A stretch of DNA of 16,740 bases, taken from contig DBLF01000061.1 of NCBI GenBank assembly GCA_002297965.1, forward strand, positions 1-16,740. The letters run 5' to 3'. This stretch comes from Candidatus Segatella papionis (GTDB lineage Bacteria; Bacteroidota; Bacteroidia; Bacteroidales; Bacteroidaceae). Shown here piece by piece: positions 7,847 to 15,387 of this stretch. Below the pieces are notes generated by a model. It did not search any database and was not told the origin of the DNA. It saw nothing but the letters and a program-made list of their open reading frames with translations. How positions within the stretch are numbered: position 1 is the first letter of the stretch; every line of letters starts with the position of its first letter. Position numbers and translations under genes: made by a program.

Positions 7847-8521
7847 ATGAATGCGACACCTGAATCACTGATTAAGGATTATGCTGACCCAATAGAGCAG
7901 CAGGAGATAGACAAGTTTGTGTGCTCAGAAATGGGGCGTCAGATTCACCGATATATCAAGGGTATGTCGGGAACCAAGCAAGCTATGTTGAAGTTTGAGG
8001 AAAGGCTCGCCAGTCTCTCCGTTCCAGAGAAGGAGAAGGCGATAGCCAAGTATATTGACTTGAATCGCAAGGCGTTGGATGGACTGGACCTGAAGATGAT
8101 CCTGGTTCGTTCGGTAGCCAACTACTGCGATACCTTCCAGTATATGCTGGATTTCATCAACGACAAGCGCAAGATGATCTTGTATTATCAGCGCATGAAG
8201 GCGAAGTATATCCAGTGGCACGAGGTGTTCGAGGAGAACGGCAAGTTTGGTATGAAGGACCATCAAGGCAACATCATGCTCCATCCGGTGTATGATTTCC
8301 TCCGCACTTGCTATATCTACAATGATGACTTGAGCATCATGCCTGTCATCGCAGAGAAGGAGGGCAAGATGGGGCTTGTGATGCCCGACGGCAACGACAC
8401 AGTTGTGGCTGATTTCTTGTACGATGAGATTGGTCTGAGAGATGAATACCCTTATTTCGAGGCATCGAGAGACGGTATAAGCGGACTCATCGACAAGGAT
8501 GGAAACTTCCAGAAAATGTAA
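7847..8521 (+). CDS. WG-repeat-containing protein, function unknown
   Basis: 224 residues without a signal peptide or membrane helix, so probably cytoplasmic. The N-terminal part (1-125) is helical and charged and I do not recognise it. The C-terminal part has three WG-like repeats in which a short strand with an N/DGKxG core precedes a loop: about 128-150 (NGKFGMKDHQGN), 169-196 (EGKMGLVMPDGN) and 207-222 (DGISGLIDKDGN). A good AAAGGA ribosome binding site (7834-7839) supports the start. A one-mismatch -7 box (TTCCTTTG, 7779-7786) could drive it separately, or it may be read from the MFS transcript. It ends at a terminator shared with rpoD. Confidence 0.7.
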   Translation: MNATPESLIKDYADPIEQQEIDKFVCSEMGRQIHRYIKGMSGTKQAMLKFEERLASLSVPEKEKAIAKYIDLNRKALDGLDLKMILVRSVANYCDTFQYMLDFINDKRKMILYYQRMKAKYIQWHEVFEENGKFGMKDHQGNIMLHPVYDFLRTCYIYNDDLSIMPVIAEKEGKMGLVMPDGNDTVVADFLYDEIGLRDEYPYFEASRDGISGLIDKDGNFQKM

Positions 8522-8525
8522 AAGG

Positions 8526-8570
8526 AAAGGGCAACCAAAGCTGAACGAATCAAGCTTGGCTGCCCTTTTT
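8526..8570. terminator. Bidirectional intrinsic terminator between the WG-repeat gene and rpoD
   Basis: Arms at 8526-8542 (AAAGGGCAACCAAAGCT) and 8553-8568 pair with one mismatch and a one-base bulge, around a 10-nt loop. The A-rich left and T-rich right flanks (8566-8570) provide U-tracts in both directions. Both flanking genes converge here. Confidence 0.8.
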
Positions 8571-8594
8571 CTATCTAATTCTCTCTCGTCTATT

Positions 8595-9470
8595 CTAGCC
8601 TAAATATTTCATCAAGATTTTGATCTTTCCGCTCTCACGGAGCTTGATGATGCTCTTCTCACGAATCTGGCGCACACGCTCACGAGTCAAGTTGAACTCG
8701 CTACCGATTTCTTCCAAACCCTTCTCGTGGCAACCGATTCCATAGCAGTAGCAGAGAATCTTACGCTCACGTTCCTTCAATACTGAAGCCAACACACGCT
8801 GAAGCTCGCTCGCCATAGACTCGAAGTCAACGCCCTTGTCGGTACGACTGTCATCGCCAGAAGCCATCACATCGACCATCGCATTGTCATCATCGTCGCT
8901 ACCGAATGGTGCATCGATACTCATGTGGTGGTTGTCAGCCTTGATGGTCTGGTCGATTTTGCTCTCCTCCATCTTGGTGATTTGCGCCAACTCGCCTACA
9001 GAAGGCTTACGCTGGTGCTCCTGTTCGAACTTGCTGATTTCGGCACTGATCTTGCTCAACGCACCTACCTGATTCAGTGGCAAGCGAACAATACGGCTCT
9101 GCTCGGCGATGGCCTGGAGAATGCTCTGGCGAATCCACCATACTGCGTATGAGATGAACTTAAAGCCACGAGTTTCATCAAACTTCTCCGCAGCCTTTAC
9201 CAAACCAATGTTTCCCTCGTCGATGAGGTCGGTGAGACCGAGACCCTGGTGCTGGTATTGTTTAGCAACAGACACCACGAATCGGAGGTTTGCCTTGACC
9301 AATTTCTCCTTGGCACGCTCTCCCTCACGTCCGCCCTTGCGAATCTTCTGTGCGAGCTCAATCTCCTCGTCGATAGAGACCATAGGTTCACGACCAATCT
9401 CCACCAAGTACTTATCAAGTGCTTCACTGGAACGGTTGGTTATACTCTTGCTAATCTTAAGTTGTCTCAT
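8595..9470 (-). CDS. rpoD: Primary sigma factor of RNA polymerase (sigma-70 family, Bacteroidetes type)
   Basis: 291 residues, the short form found in Bacteroidetes, without region 1.1. Region 1.2 is about 14-46 (SEALDKYLVEIGREPM). Regions 2.1-2.4 are 52-129, including DLIDEGNIGLVKAAEKFD (81-98) and FKFISYAVWWIRQSI (103-117). Region 3 runs to about 190 and is followed by an acidic stretch with four Asp (192-195). Region 4 is about 225-281 with the -35-binding helix-turn-helix LEEIGSEFNLTRERVRQIR (252-270). This sigma reads the TAnnTTTG promoters seen throughout the window. It is a single gene, divergent from the POT transporter, with an AAAAGGA ribosome binding site close to the ATG. Confidence 0.96.
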   Translation of the reverse strand: MRQLKISKSITNRSSEALDKYLVEIGREPMVSIDEEIELAQKIRKGGREGERAKEKLVKANLRFVVSVAKQYQHQGLGLTDLIDEGNIGLVKAAEKFDETRGFKFISYAVWWIRQSILQAIAEQSRIVRLPLNQVGALSKISAEISKFEQEHQRKPSVGELAQITKMEESKIDQTIKADNHHMSIDAPFGSDDDDNAMVDVMASGDDSRTDKGVDFESMASELQRVLASVLKERERKILCYCYGIGCHEKGLEEIGSEFNLTRERVRQIREKSIIKLRESGKIKILMKYLG

Positions 9471-9547
9471 AAATATCCTTTTACCTTTCTATTTGTTTTT
9501 TGAAGATTTTTTGTATATACAGATTCCACCTTTACGGTTTCGGGCTG

Positions 9548-9555
9548 CAAAGTTA
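9548..9555 (-). promoter_or_regulatory. Promoter -7 box for rpoD
   Basis: TAACTTTG followed by CA on the minus strand, about 78 bp before the rpoD ATG, leaves a leader of roughly 70 nt. The -33 position has no clear TTTG; A/T-rich DNA lies upstream. The box would be read by the sigma factor it drives. Confidence 0.65.
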
Positions 9556-9680
9556 CAAAAAAAATCGCAATATACTTGTAATATAAATGGAAAAAATGGT
9601 TTCTGTTTTAAACTTTTTTGCATTTCTTCTTCTCTTTCTCTTGAAAGTTGCTCTTCTAAAGAAGGTTTTAGAGGCAAAGT

Positions 9681-9712
9681 GTTGGTTATCTAGAAAAAAA
9701 TGCGTACCTTTG
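9681..9712 (+). promoter_or_regulatory. Promoter for the POT transporter
   Basis: A -7 TACCTTTG (9705-9712) is followed by CA; a near-match -33 GTTG (9681-9684) lies 20 bp before it. The transcript start falls about 30 bases before the ATG at 9750. The whole 9471-9749 gap holds this and the rpoD promoter; the A/T-rich stretch 9560-9680 between them shows nothing else I can name. Confidence 0.72.
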
Positions 9713-9749
9713 CAAGCAAAAATCATAAACAAATTAACAAAATAATATT

Positions 9750-11264
9750 ATGTTTGAGAATCAACCAAAAGGTCTGTGGACCTTAGCTTTGGCGAATACA
9801 GGAGAGCGATTCGGTTATTATACGATGCTTGCTGTCTTCGCTTTGTTCTTGGGAGAGAACTTCGGCTTTGATGCGGGAACGGCATCGGAGATTTATACCT
9901 GGTTCCTCACCGCTGTGTATTTCTTGCCTTTGTTTGGTGGTATGGCTGCCGACAAGTGGGGTTACAACAAGATGGTTATCATCGGTATCCTCATTATGTT
10001 TTTGGGATACTTCTTCCTCTCCATCCCATTGGGTAGTGGTGCCGTGGCTGTGGCTGCGATGGGAGCCGCCTTGCTCTTGGTGAGCTTGGGTACGGGTTTC
10101 TTCAAGGGTAACCTCCAGGTAATGGTGGGTGACCTCTATAATGACCCAAAATATGCACAACATCGCGATTCTGGTTTCTCGCTCTTCTATATGGCGATTA
10201 ACATCGGTGCCTTGTTTGCGCCTACTGCCGCTACCACTATTATGGCTTGGGCACAAAATGACCTCGGCTATACCAAGGCTGATTCTTATCACTTTGCCTT
10301 TGCCGTGGCTTGTGTATCAGTCATCGTTTCCATCCTCATCTATTTCTTGGGCAAGAAGACCTATCAGCAGGTTTTGTCTTCCGACAAGAAGAAAGAGGGC
10401 GAGAAGGCTGAGGAAGTAGAGGAGATGAGTCCTGCGGAGACCAAGGAGCGCATCGTTTGCTTGAGTTTGGTATTCGCTGTGGTTATCTTCTTCTGGATGG
10501 CCTTCCATCAGAACGGTTTAACCCTGACTTGGTTTGCTGATGAGTTTACCGCTCGTGAGGCTACTGGCGTGACGGGTATGGAGTTTAATGTATTGAACTT
10601 GGTATGGTGCATCTTCATGGTGTTCGGAATCTGCGGTTTGCTCACTGCTCCTAAGGATGCCACGGGCAAGAGTAAATTGGTTAACTTGGCTCTTATCGTG
10701 ATTCCTGCAGCCATCTTGGGTTATACCTATATGGAGCACGGAAGCGATACCGTTGCCATCGACGCTCCTATCTTCCAGCAGTTCAACCCTTGCTTCGTGG
10801 TGGCTTTGACCCCTGTTAGCATCGCCCTCTTTGGTTGGTTGGGTCGCATCGGCAAGGAGCCTAAGGCACCGGTGAAGATTGGCTTGGGTATGCTTGTGGC
10901 TGCCGTGGCTTATCTCTTGATGACGGTATCGAGCATCGGTTTGCCTGCAACAGACCATCCAAACCATGTGGCTGACGTAACTCCAAACCTCTTGGTTAGC
11001 ACCTATCTCATCTTGACTTTCGCCGAGTTGTTGCTTTCACCTATCGGTATCTCATTCGTATCTAAGGTGGCACCTCCTAAGTACAAGGGTATGATTATGG
11101 GTGGTTGGTTTGTGGCTACCGCCCTCGGCAACAAGTTGGTTTCCATCCCAGGTCACATGTGGGATATGCCATTGCCTGTGGTATGGGGTACCTTGATGGT
11201 GATCTGCTTGCTCGCAGCTCTCTTCATCTTCTCGATTATCAAGAAGCTCAATAAGGTAAGTTAA
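9750..11264 (+). CDS. POT/PTR-family proton-coupled peptide transporter
   Basis: 504 residues of an inner-membrane importer of di- and tripeptides driven by protons. Family marks: GERFGYYTM in helix 1 (18-26), a loop A-like motif with ADKWGYNKM (67-75), GFFKGNLQ with Lys119 in helix 4, the PTR2 signature FYMAINIGAL (146-155), FFWMAFHQNG in helix 7 (247-256), FNP (345-347), and ELLLSPIG with Glu426 in helix 10. The first Glu of the usual ExxER motif is Asn16 here, while Glu19 and Arg20 are present; this appears normal for the Bacteroidetes subgroup. A charged Lys/Glu loop (208-233) links the two halves. It has its own promoter and a terminator at 11316-11352. Substrate range is inferred from the family. 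Confidence 0.9.
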   Translation: MFENQPKGLWTLALANTGERFGYYTMLAVFALFLGENFGFDAGTASEIYTWFLTAVYFLPLFGGMAADKWGYNKMVIIGILIMFLGYFFLSIPLGSGAVAVAAMGAALLLVSLGTGFFKGNLQVMVGDLYNDPKYAQHRDSGFSLFYMAINIGALFAPTAATTIMAWAQNDLGYTKADSYHFAFAVACVSVIVSILIYFLGKKTYQQVLSSDKKKEGEKAEEVEEMSPAETKERIVCLSLVFAVVIFFWMAFHQNGLTLTWFADEFTAREATGVTGMEFNVLNLVWCIFMVFGICGLLTAPKDATGKSKLVNLALIVIPAAILGYTYMEHGSDTVAIDAPIFQQFNPCFVVALTPVSIALFGWLGRIGKEPKAPVKIGLGMLVAAVAYLLMTVSSIGLPATDHPNHVADVTPNLLVSTYLILTFAELLLSPIGISFVSKVAPPKYKGMIMGGWFVATALGNKLVSIPGHMWDMPLPVVWGTLMVICLLAALFIFSIIKKLNKVS

Positions 11265-11314
11265 AATTCGTAAGCTAATATTCGAGCTACATCTTGAAAG
11301 CTTGATATCATAAA

Positions 11315-11382
11315 AAAAACGAGGTTGCAGGTTTGACCTGTGACCTCGTTTTTCTTTTTTATAAGTTCTTAAGCCATTTCTT
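11315..11382. repeat. Terminator-containing repeat, copy 1
   Basis: About 68 bp shared with 11782-11849 with only a handful of mismatches, counted by eye. The shared part comprises the hairpin plus the adjacent TTATAAGTTCTTAA and an ATTTCTT tract. In this copy it includes the last codons of the 34-residue membrane-protein gene. Confidence 0.75.
11316..11358. terminator. Bidirectional intrinsic terminator between the POT gene and the small membrane-protein pair
   Basis: 17-bp arms at 11316-11332 and 11336-11352 with two G-U wobbles close on a TTG loop. A-rich (11312-11319) and T-rich flanks make it usable from both sides. It ends the POT transcript on the plus strand and the 75/34-residue pair on the minus strand. 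Confidence 0.88.
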
Positions 11383-11463
11383 TCCAGGCTTTGTGTAAAG
11401 CCAAAGCAACATACAGCCAGCAACGACTGTTATTGTTGCATATACCATGATAAGTCCATCCAT
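11359..11463 (-). CDS. 34-residue single-helix membrane protein
   Basis: A short reading frame: ATG at 11461-11463, TAA at 11359-11361. The product starts MDGLIMVYAT, has one hydrophobic helix (about 3-23, including Cys17 and Trp21), then a basic tail KPGKKWLKNL. Hydrophobic start plus a Lys-rich end predicts an N-out/C-in inner-membrane peptide. It begins 5 bp after the stop codon of the 75-residue membrane protein, so the two should be one transcript. Size, spacing, membrane character and a terminator right after the stop support a real gene. The ribosome binding site is weak (AAAAAGAT). No function is known to me. Confidence 0.6.
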   Translation of the reverse strand: MDGLIMVYATITVVAGCMLLWLYTKPGKKWLKNL

Positions 11464-11468
11464 ATTAT

Positions 11469-11696
11469 TTATCTTTTTAAAATTTTATATCCTAATATTG
11501 CTAGAACAGATGTTGAAAGTAATCCGAAGAGTAATAATCCCCAGACTTTTAGATCATCATATTTGTCATTTATAACCATTGACAAAATACACCCCGCAAC
11601 ATTTGTTGTGAAATTTGCTTTTGCCAAATCATAGAAAAATTTTCCAAGCGTTTCACGGCTAGTCTTTTCTTTTTCTCTGTCTTCTCTTGCTGCCAT
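11469..11696 (-). CDS. 75-residue membrane protein resembling DUF6722
   Basis: The product begins with a very charged segment (residues 2-15, Arg/Glu/Lys), then the motif GKFFYDLAKANFTTN (18-32), a first hydrophobic segment (about 31-43), a short polar NDKYDD loop (43-48), and a second helix VWGLLLFGLLSTSVLAILGYKIL (51-73) ending KR. The GKFFYDLAK...LLFGL...GYKIL pattern is that of small Bacteroidales proteins I recall as DUF6722; this is from memory and unchecked. Promoter at 11721-11752; the 34-residue gene follows after 5 bp. Both termini are likely cytoplasmic. Function unknown. Confidence 0.75.
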   Translation of the reverse strand: MAAREDREKEKTSRETLGKFFYDLAKANFTTNVAGCILSMVINDKYDDLKVWGLLLFGLLSTSVLAILGYKILKR

Positions 11697-11720
11697 ATCT
11701 CAATATGTTTAAAGATACTG

Positions 11721-11752
11721 CAAAGTTACATTTTTTTTCTAAATGGTGCAAG
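11721..11752 (-). promoter_or_regulatory. Promoter for the 75/34-residue membrane-protein pair
   Basis: On the minus strand a -7 TAACTTTG (11728-11721) followed by CA lies 20 bp after a -33-like CTTG (11752-11749). The transcript would start about 17 bases before the ATG at 11696. Confidence 0.75.
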
Positions 11753-11781
11753 AAATTATGATTTTTTATGGTGAAAAAACT

Positions 11782-11820
11782 AAAAACGAGGTTGCAGGTT
11801 TGACCTGCGACCTCGTTTTT
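11782..11820 (-). terminator. Intrinsic terminator of the S9 peptidase gene
   Basis: 18-bp arms at 11782-11799 and 11803-11820 with one wobble pair around a TTG loop; on the minus strand the left arm's A's become the U-tract. Its core differs from the hairpin at 11316-11352 by a single base. It separates the peptidase from the promoter of the small membrane-protein pair. Confidence 0.85.
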
Positions 11821-11849
11821 CGTGTTTATAAGTTCTTAAATGATTTCTT
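11782..11849. repeat. Terminator-containing repeat, copy 2
   Basis: Second copy of the segment at 11315-11382, in the same orientation, directly after the S9 peptidase stop codon. It holds a near-identical hairpin and the adjacent TTATAAGTTCTTAA. Confidence 0.75.
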
Positions 11850-14016
11850 ACTTCTTCAACCATTTATCTAGCCATCCGAAGAAGGTGCGCTGCCAGAGAA
11901 TACCGTTCTGTGGCTTCAATACCCAGTGGTTCTCGTCAGGGAAGATGAGAAGCTCTGCTGGGATTCCTCTCATGCGAGCGGCATTGAAGGCACCCATGCC
12001 CTGGTTGGCATTGATACGATAGTCCTTTTCGCCGTGGATGCAGAGGATAGGGGTATCCCACTTGTCGACGAACTTGTGAGGACTGTTCTCATAAGTCTTC
12101 TTGGCGTTGGCAGTCTGGTCCTTGTTCCAGTAAGCGTCATCATACTCCCAGTTAGAGAACCAAGCCTCCTCGGTGTCGGTGTACATGCTTTCCAAGTTGA
12201 ATGCACCATCGTGAGCGAGGAATGCCTTGAAACGCTTGTCGTGGTGACCGGCGAGATAATAAACTGAGAAACCGCCGAAGCTGGCACCTACGCAACCCAA
12301 GCGATCCTTGTCTACGTATGGCAGATTCTGGGCAGCATCGTCGATGGCAGAGAGATAATCCTTCATGCACTGACCTGTCCAGTCGCCTGATACCTCCTCG
12401 TTCCACTCACTTCCGAAGCCAGGGAGACCACGGCGGTTAGGCAATACTACTACATAACCATTGGCTGCCATAATCTGGATGTTCCAACGGTAGCTCCAGA
12501 ACTGGCTCACAGGGCTCTGAGGACCGCCCTCGCAGAAGAGGAGGGTAGGGTACTTCTTGTTGGCATCGAAGTTGGATGGCAACATCACCCAAACCAGCAT
12601 CTGCTTGCCGTCGGTGGTCTTCACCCAGCGCTGCTCGCACTTTCCGAGGTTCAACTGGCTGAGGATATGGTCGTTCTCGTGAGAGAGCTGTTCCACCTTG
12701 GTGCTCTTGACATCCTTGCCAGGGGTAACCATATAGATGTCGGTAGGGTGGCTCATGCTAGCCTTGGTGGCGAGAATCTTGTTGCCGTTGTTGGCGAGAG
12801 CCACACTTCCGTAGTCAGCCCACTCGTTGGTAATCTGCTTCACTTCGCCCTTGAAGTTGGTCTGGTAGAGGTTCAAGGTGCCGTGCCATACACCGATGAA
12901 GGTGAAGCTCTTGCTATCCTTGTTCCATACGAAAGCCTCGACATTAGAATCGAACTTCTCTGTTACATAGTTCTTCTTGCCAGTGGCGAGGTCATATACG
13001 CAGAGGCGATTGCGGTCGCTCTCGTACCCATCACGAGCCATGCTTTGCCAAGCGATGTACTTGCCATCGGCAGAGAACTGAGGGTTGGTGTCGTAACCAG
13101 GATTGTTCTTCAAGTTCTCTGGGTTGTTGACAGCTTGATGGCGCATGCTCTTGGTGGCGTCAATCTTAGGCTCCACGTAACCAGCCTCCTTGCAGAGGTT
13201 CTTGGTCTCGCGCGTACCTATATTATATAGGTAGATGTCGGAGTCGGTAGAGATGGCGTACTGTACACCCTCCTTCTTGCGACAAGTATAAGCGATAGTC
13301 TTGCTGTCAGGACTCCAAGCCAACTGCTCGATGCCACCGAATGGAGCCATCGGGCACTCGAAAGGCTCGCCCTTCAAGATGTCCTCGCCTTCGTTGATAG
13401 TACCGTCCTCAGCCACATCGGCTACGAAAGGATGCTGGATGCTCTCCACGTAGTGGTCCCAGTGGCGATAGTTCATGTCGGTTACCAATCTGCCTGTAGC
13501 CAACGGCAAATCGGAAGGGTTCTTCTTGATGGTGCCGTTGTAAGGCAACTCCTTGATGAGGATAACCTTCTTGCCGTCGGGAGAGAACTTGAAGCCCTCG
13601 ATTCCCGTCTCGTCCTTGGTGAGTTGTTTGCGGTCGGTGCCGTCTGGGTTCATGCTCCAGAGCTGTCCGCCACGGATAAAGGCAATCTTCTTGCCGCCCT
13701 CGATCCAAGCCGCATCGCTCTCGCTCTTGGCATCGGTGGTGAGCGCCTTCTGGTTCTTGCCATTGGCATCCATCACGAAGAGCATCTGATGGCTCTTGTT
13801 TTCCTTCACACTGTAGTAGCCTACCTGATAGACAATCTGCTTTCCGTTAGGCGACGCCTCGGCACCTCCGATACGTCCCATCGCCCAGAGGGCCTCAGGA
13901 GTCATCAAGTGGTTCTCCACCTTGATGTTGTTTTTCTCAATCATAGTTTGTGCATCGACTGCCGTTGCGCCCATGGTGAGTGCAGCCGCAGCCAAAATCA
14001 TTGCTTTAATCATCAT
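11848..14016 (-). CDS. Secreted S9-family serine peptidase, dipeptidyl-peptidase 5-like
   Basis: 722 residues from the ATG at 14016 (a second ATG follows directly); this start gives a signal peptide (MMIKAMILAAAALTMGATAVDAQ), whereas an in-frame ATG at 14100 lies upstream of the promoter. The N-terminal two thirds form a beta-propeller with repeats such as ASPNGKQIVYQ, IAFIRGGQLWSMNPDGT and FSPDGKKVILI. The C-terminal alpha/beta-hydrolase has the triad Ser579 (GASFGG), Asp665 (GEKDYR) and His697 (DENHW). The C-terminal region, including DENHWVLKPQNG, is closest in my memory to DPP5 of Porphyromonas, which releases dipeptides with hydrophobic P1 residues in the periplasm. Single gene, own promoter and terminator. 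S9 membership is secure; DPP5 specificity is likely but inferred. Confidence 0.9.
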   Translation of the reverse strand: MMIKAMILAAAALTMGATAVDAQTMIEKNNIKVENHLMTPEALWAMGRIGGAEASPNGKQIVYQVGYYSVKENKSHQMLFVMDANGKNQKALTTDAKSESDAAWIEGGKKIAFIRGGQLWSMNPDGTDRKQLTKDETGIEGFKFSPDGKKVILIKELPYNGTIKKNPSDLPLATGRLVTDMNYRHWDHYVESIQHPFVADVAEDGTINEGEDILKGEPFECPMAPFGGIEQLAWSPDSKTIAYTCRKKEGVQYAISTDSDIYLYNIGTRETKNLCKEAGYVEPKIDATKSMRHQAVNNPENLKNNPGYDTNPQFSADGKYIAWQSMARDGYESDRNRLCVYDLATGKKNYVTEKFDSNVEAFVWNKDSKSFTFIGVWHGTLNLYQTNFKGEVKQITNEWADYGSVALANNGNKILATKASMSHPTDIYMVTPGKDVKSTKVEQLSHENDHILSQLNLGKCEQRWVKTTDGKQMLVWVMLPSNFDANKKYPTLLFCEGGPQSPVSQFWSYRWNIQIMAANGYVVVLPNRRGLPGFGSEWNEEVSGDWTGQCMKDYLSAIDDAAQNLPYVDKDRLGCVGASFGGFSVYYLAGHHDKRFKAFLAHDGAFNLESMYTDTEEAWFSNWEYDDAYWNKDQTANAKKTYENSPHKFVDKWDTPILCIHGEKDYRINANQGMGAFNAARMRGIPAELLIFPDENHWVLKPQNGILWQRTFFGWLDKWLKK

Positions 14017-14045
14017 TGTAGTCTTATTATTTTGAATATTCGATG

Positions 14046-14076
14046 CAAAGTTACGGATATTCGGGGATAAAACAAA
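14046..14076 (-). promoter_or_regulatory. Promoter for the S9 peptidase
   Basis: The best-matching promoter in the window: minus-strand -33 TTTG (14076-14073), 19-bp spacer, -7 TAACTTTG (14053-14046) followed by CA. The transcript start falls about 20 bases before the ATG at 14016, which fixes the start choice. Confidence 0.85.
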
Positions 14077-14104
14077 ATAAAAATGCAAAAAAACTCGCAT
14101 ATTT

Positions 14105-14135
14105 ATTGCGGTATGAGTTTTTTTTCGTAAATTTG
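14105..14135 (+). promoter_or_regulatory. Promoter for the AraC-type regulator
   Basis: -33-like ATTG (14105-14108), 19-bp spacer, -7 TAAATTTG (14128-14135) followed by C. The leader to the ATG at 14193 is about 50 nt. It is back to back with the S9 promoter in the divergent gap 14017-14192. Confidence 0.75.
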
Positions 14136-14192
14136 CGGTGTTGTTTTAAGAACATCGGATGAATAAATAATATTTTTAAGAACTTTCAAATC

Positions 14193-15320
14193 ATGACCCA
14201 ATTATATCTCTTGCAGTTTGTTTGCTGCATTTTGACCGCAATGTTTGCCTTGATGCTTGTTATCTCTCGCTTTCAGGTGAGATGGCTCAACAAGCGTTAT
14301 GAGACTGCTCGATGGCTTCTTGCCTTCTCTATGTTTATGTTGTCACTTCATTATGTGTTGCAGATGGAGTATGATATCAGAGCAAAGAGCGACGAGATGG
14401 GAGCGTTGGTCAACATTCTGTTTTATTCACCGATTTCTTTTATTATTTCTTATTCCACCTATCATGTGGTATGTATGAATCCATTGCGCCGCAAGCGTTA
14501 TATATATATAGCTTCGGCAGTATATGTATGTATTTTGGCTTTGCTTTTGGTGGGGACAGTGGCAAATCGAAGTCTTCTTTTAGGGACGTTCCTTCCTGCC
14601 ATGATGGTCTTCTTTGTTGGAGGTATCTTGTATTCTTTCAGCGTCAACATCGTAGAAATGCGTAGGCATCGTAAGTTGATAGAGGAAGATTCGGGAACCG
14701 ATCTGCTGCCATACGATAGATATACGCAGGCTAGTTATATCATGATGGGTGTCTCGGTATTGATGTTGATGTTTGCCCTTTTCTATCGTCCTATGCTATT
14801 CATTTTAGGTCCGCTGATGTTGCTTTCCATCTTTATATTTACATTGAGTTTTATCGCATACGGTTTTAATATTATGCCTTCGGACACAGTTTTGGATGAT
14901 GTGTCGGAAAGTGAGGAGAAAAAAACTTCTTTGAAGGAAAAAGCAAAAATAGCAGATGTTTCTGAAGACGAACAAGCAGAAGATTTCACAGCGATAGAAA
15001 AGGCTTTGCGAGATTGGTGTAGCAAGGGTGGTTTTAGGGACAGTACAGTCAATATGATAACCTTGTCTCGAAAATTGAATATTCCAAAGGAAAGACTGAG
15101 TCGCTATTTTGAGCGCTATCCAGATGGTACGTTCCGTAAATGGCTCAGTGATGTCCGTTTTCAGGAAGCGCAACGTATGTTGATGGAAAATCCTTACTTC
15201 AACAATGATACCATTTCGGCTGAGTGCGGTTTCTCATCGCATGCCCATCTTTATAAGATATTCAAGGCGAAGACGGGCATGACTCCTGGTCAATGGAGAG
15301 TTTCGGTCAAGGAATCATAG
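14193..15320 (+). CDS. Membrane-anchored AraC-family transcription regulator
   Basis: 375 residues. The N-terminal part (1-225) holds about seven hydrophobic helices (near 5-24, 40-58, 72-93, 104-123, 130-152, 180-196 and 200-222). An acidic/lysine-rich linker (230-262) leads to a C-terminal AraC double helix-turn-helix (about 286-370): LSRKLNIPKERLSRYF for the first, then IRFxxA-like VRFQEAQRML, then AECGFSSHAHLYKIFKAKTGMTPGQWR for the second. The DNA-binding half would be cytoplasmic and the membrane half could sense an envelope or lipophilic signal. Such proteins occur widely in Bacteroidales, mostly uncharacterised. A direct-repeat operator candidate and a small membrane-protein gene lie immediately downstream, and are its likeliest target. 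Confidence 0.87.
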   Translation: MTQLYLLQFVCCILTAMFALMLVISRFQVRWLNKRYETARWLLAFSMFMLSLHYVLQMEYDIRAKSDEMGALVNILFYSPISFIISYSTYHVVCMNPLRRKRYIYIASAVYVCILALLLVGTVANRSLLLGTFLPAMMVFFVGGILYSFSVNIVEMRRHRKLIEEDSGTDLLPYDRYTQASYIMMGVSVLMLMFALFYRPMLFILGPLMLLSIFIFTLSFIAYGFNIMPSDTVLDDVSESEEKKTSLKEKAKIADVSEDEQAEDFTAIEKALRDWCSKGGFRDSTVNMITLSRKLNIPKERLSRYFERYPDGTFRKWLSDVRFQEAQRMLMENPYFNNDTISAECGFSSHAHLYKIFKAKTGMTPGQWRVSVKES

Positions 15321-15387
15321 TCGGTACGTTCTCGATAGAAGAGCACAATTCTGAATTTTTGATAGTCTTAAACTCTTAATGAAAGTT

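Noticed and set aside
14017..14100. Longer start for the S9 peptidase
   Set aside because: It lies before the well-matched promoter at 14046-14076 and buries the signal peptide.
14499..14511. TATATATATATA microsatellite
   Set aside because: It lies in the AraC-type gene and simply encodes alternating Tyr and Ile in a membrane helix.
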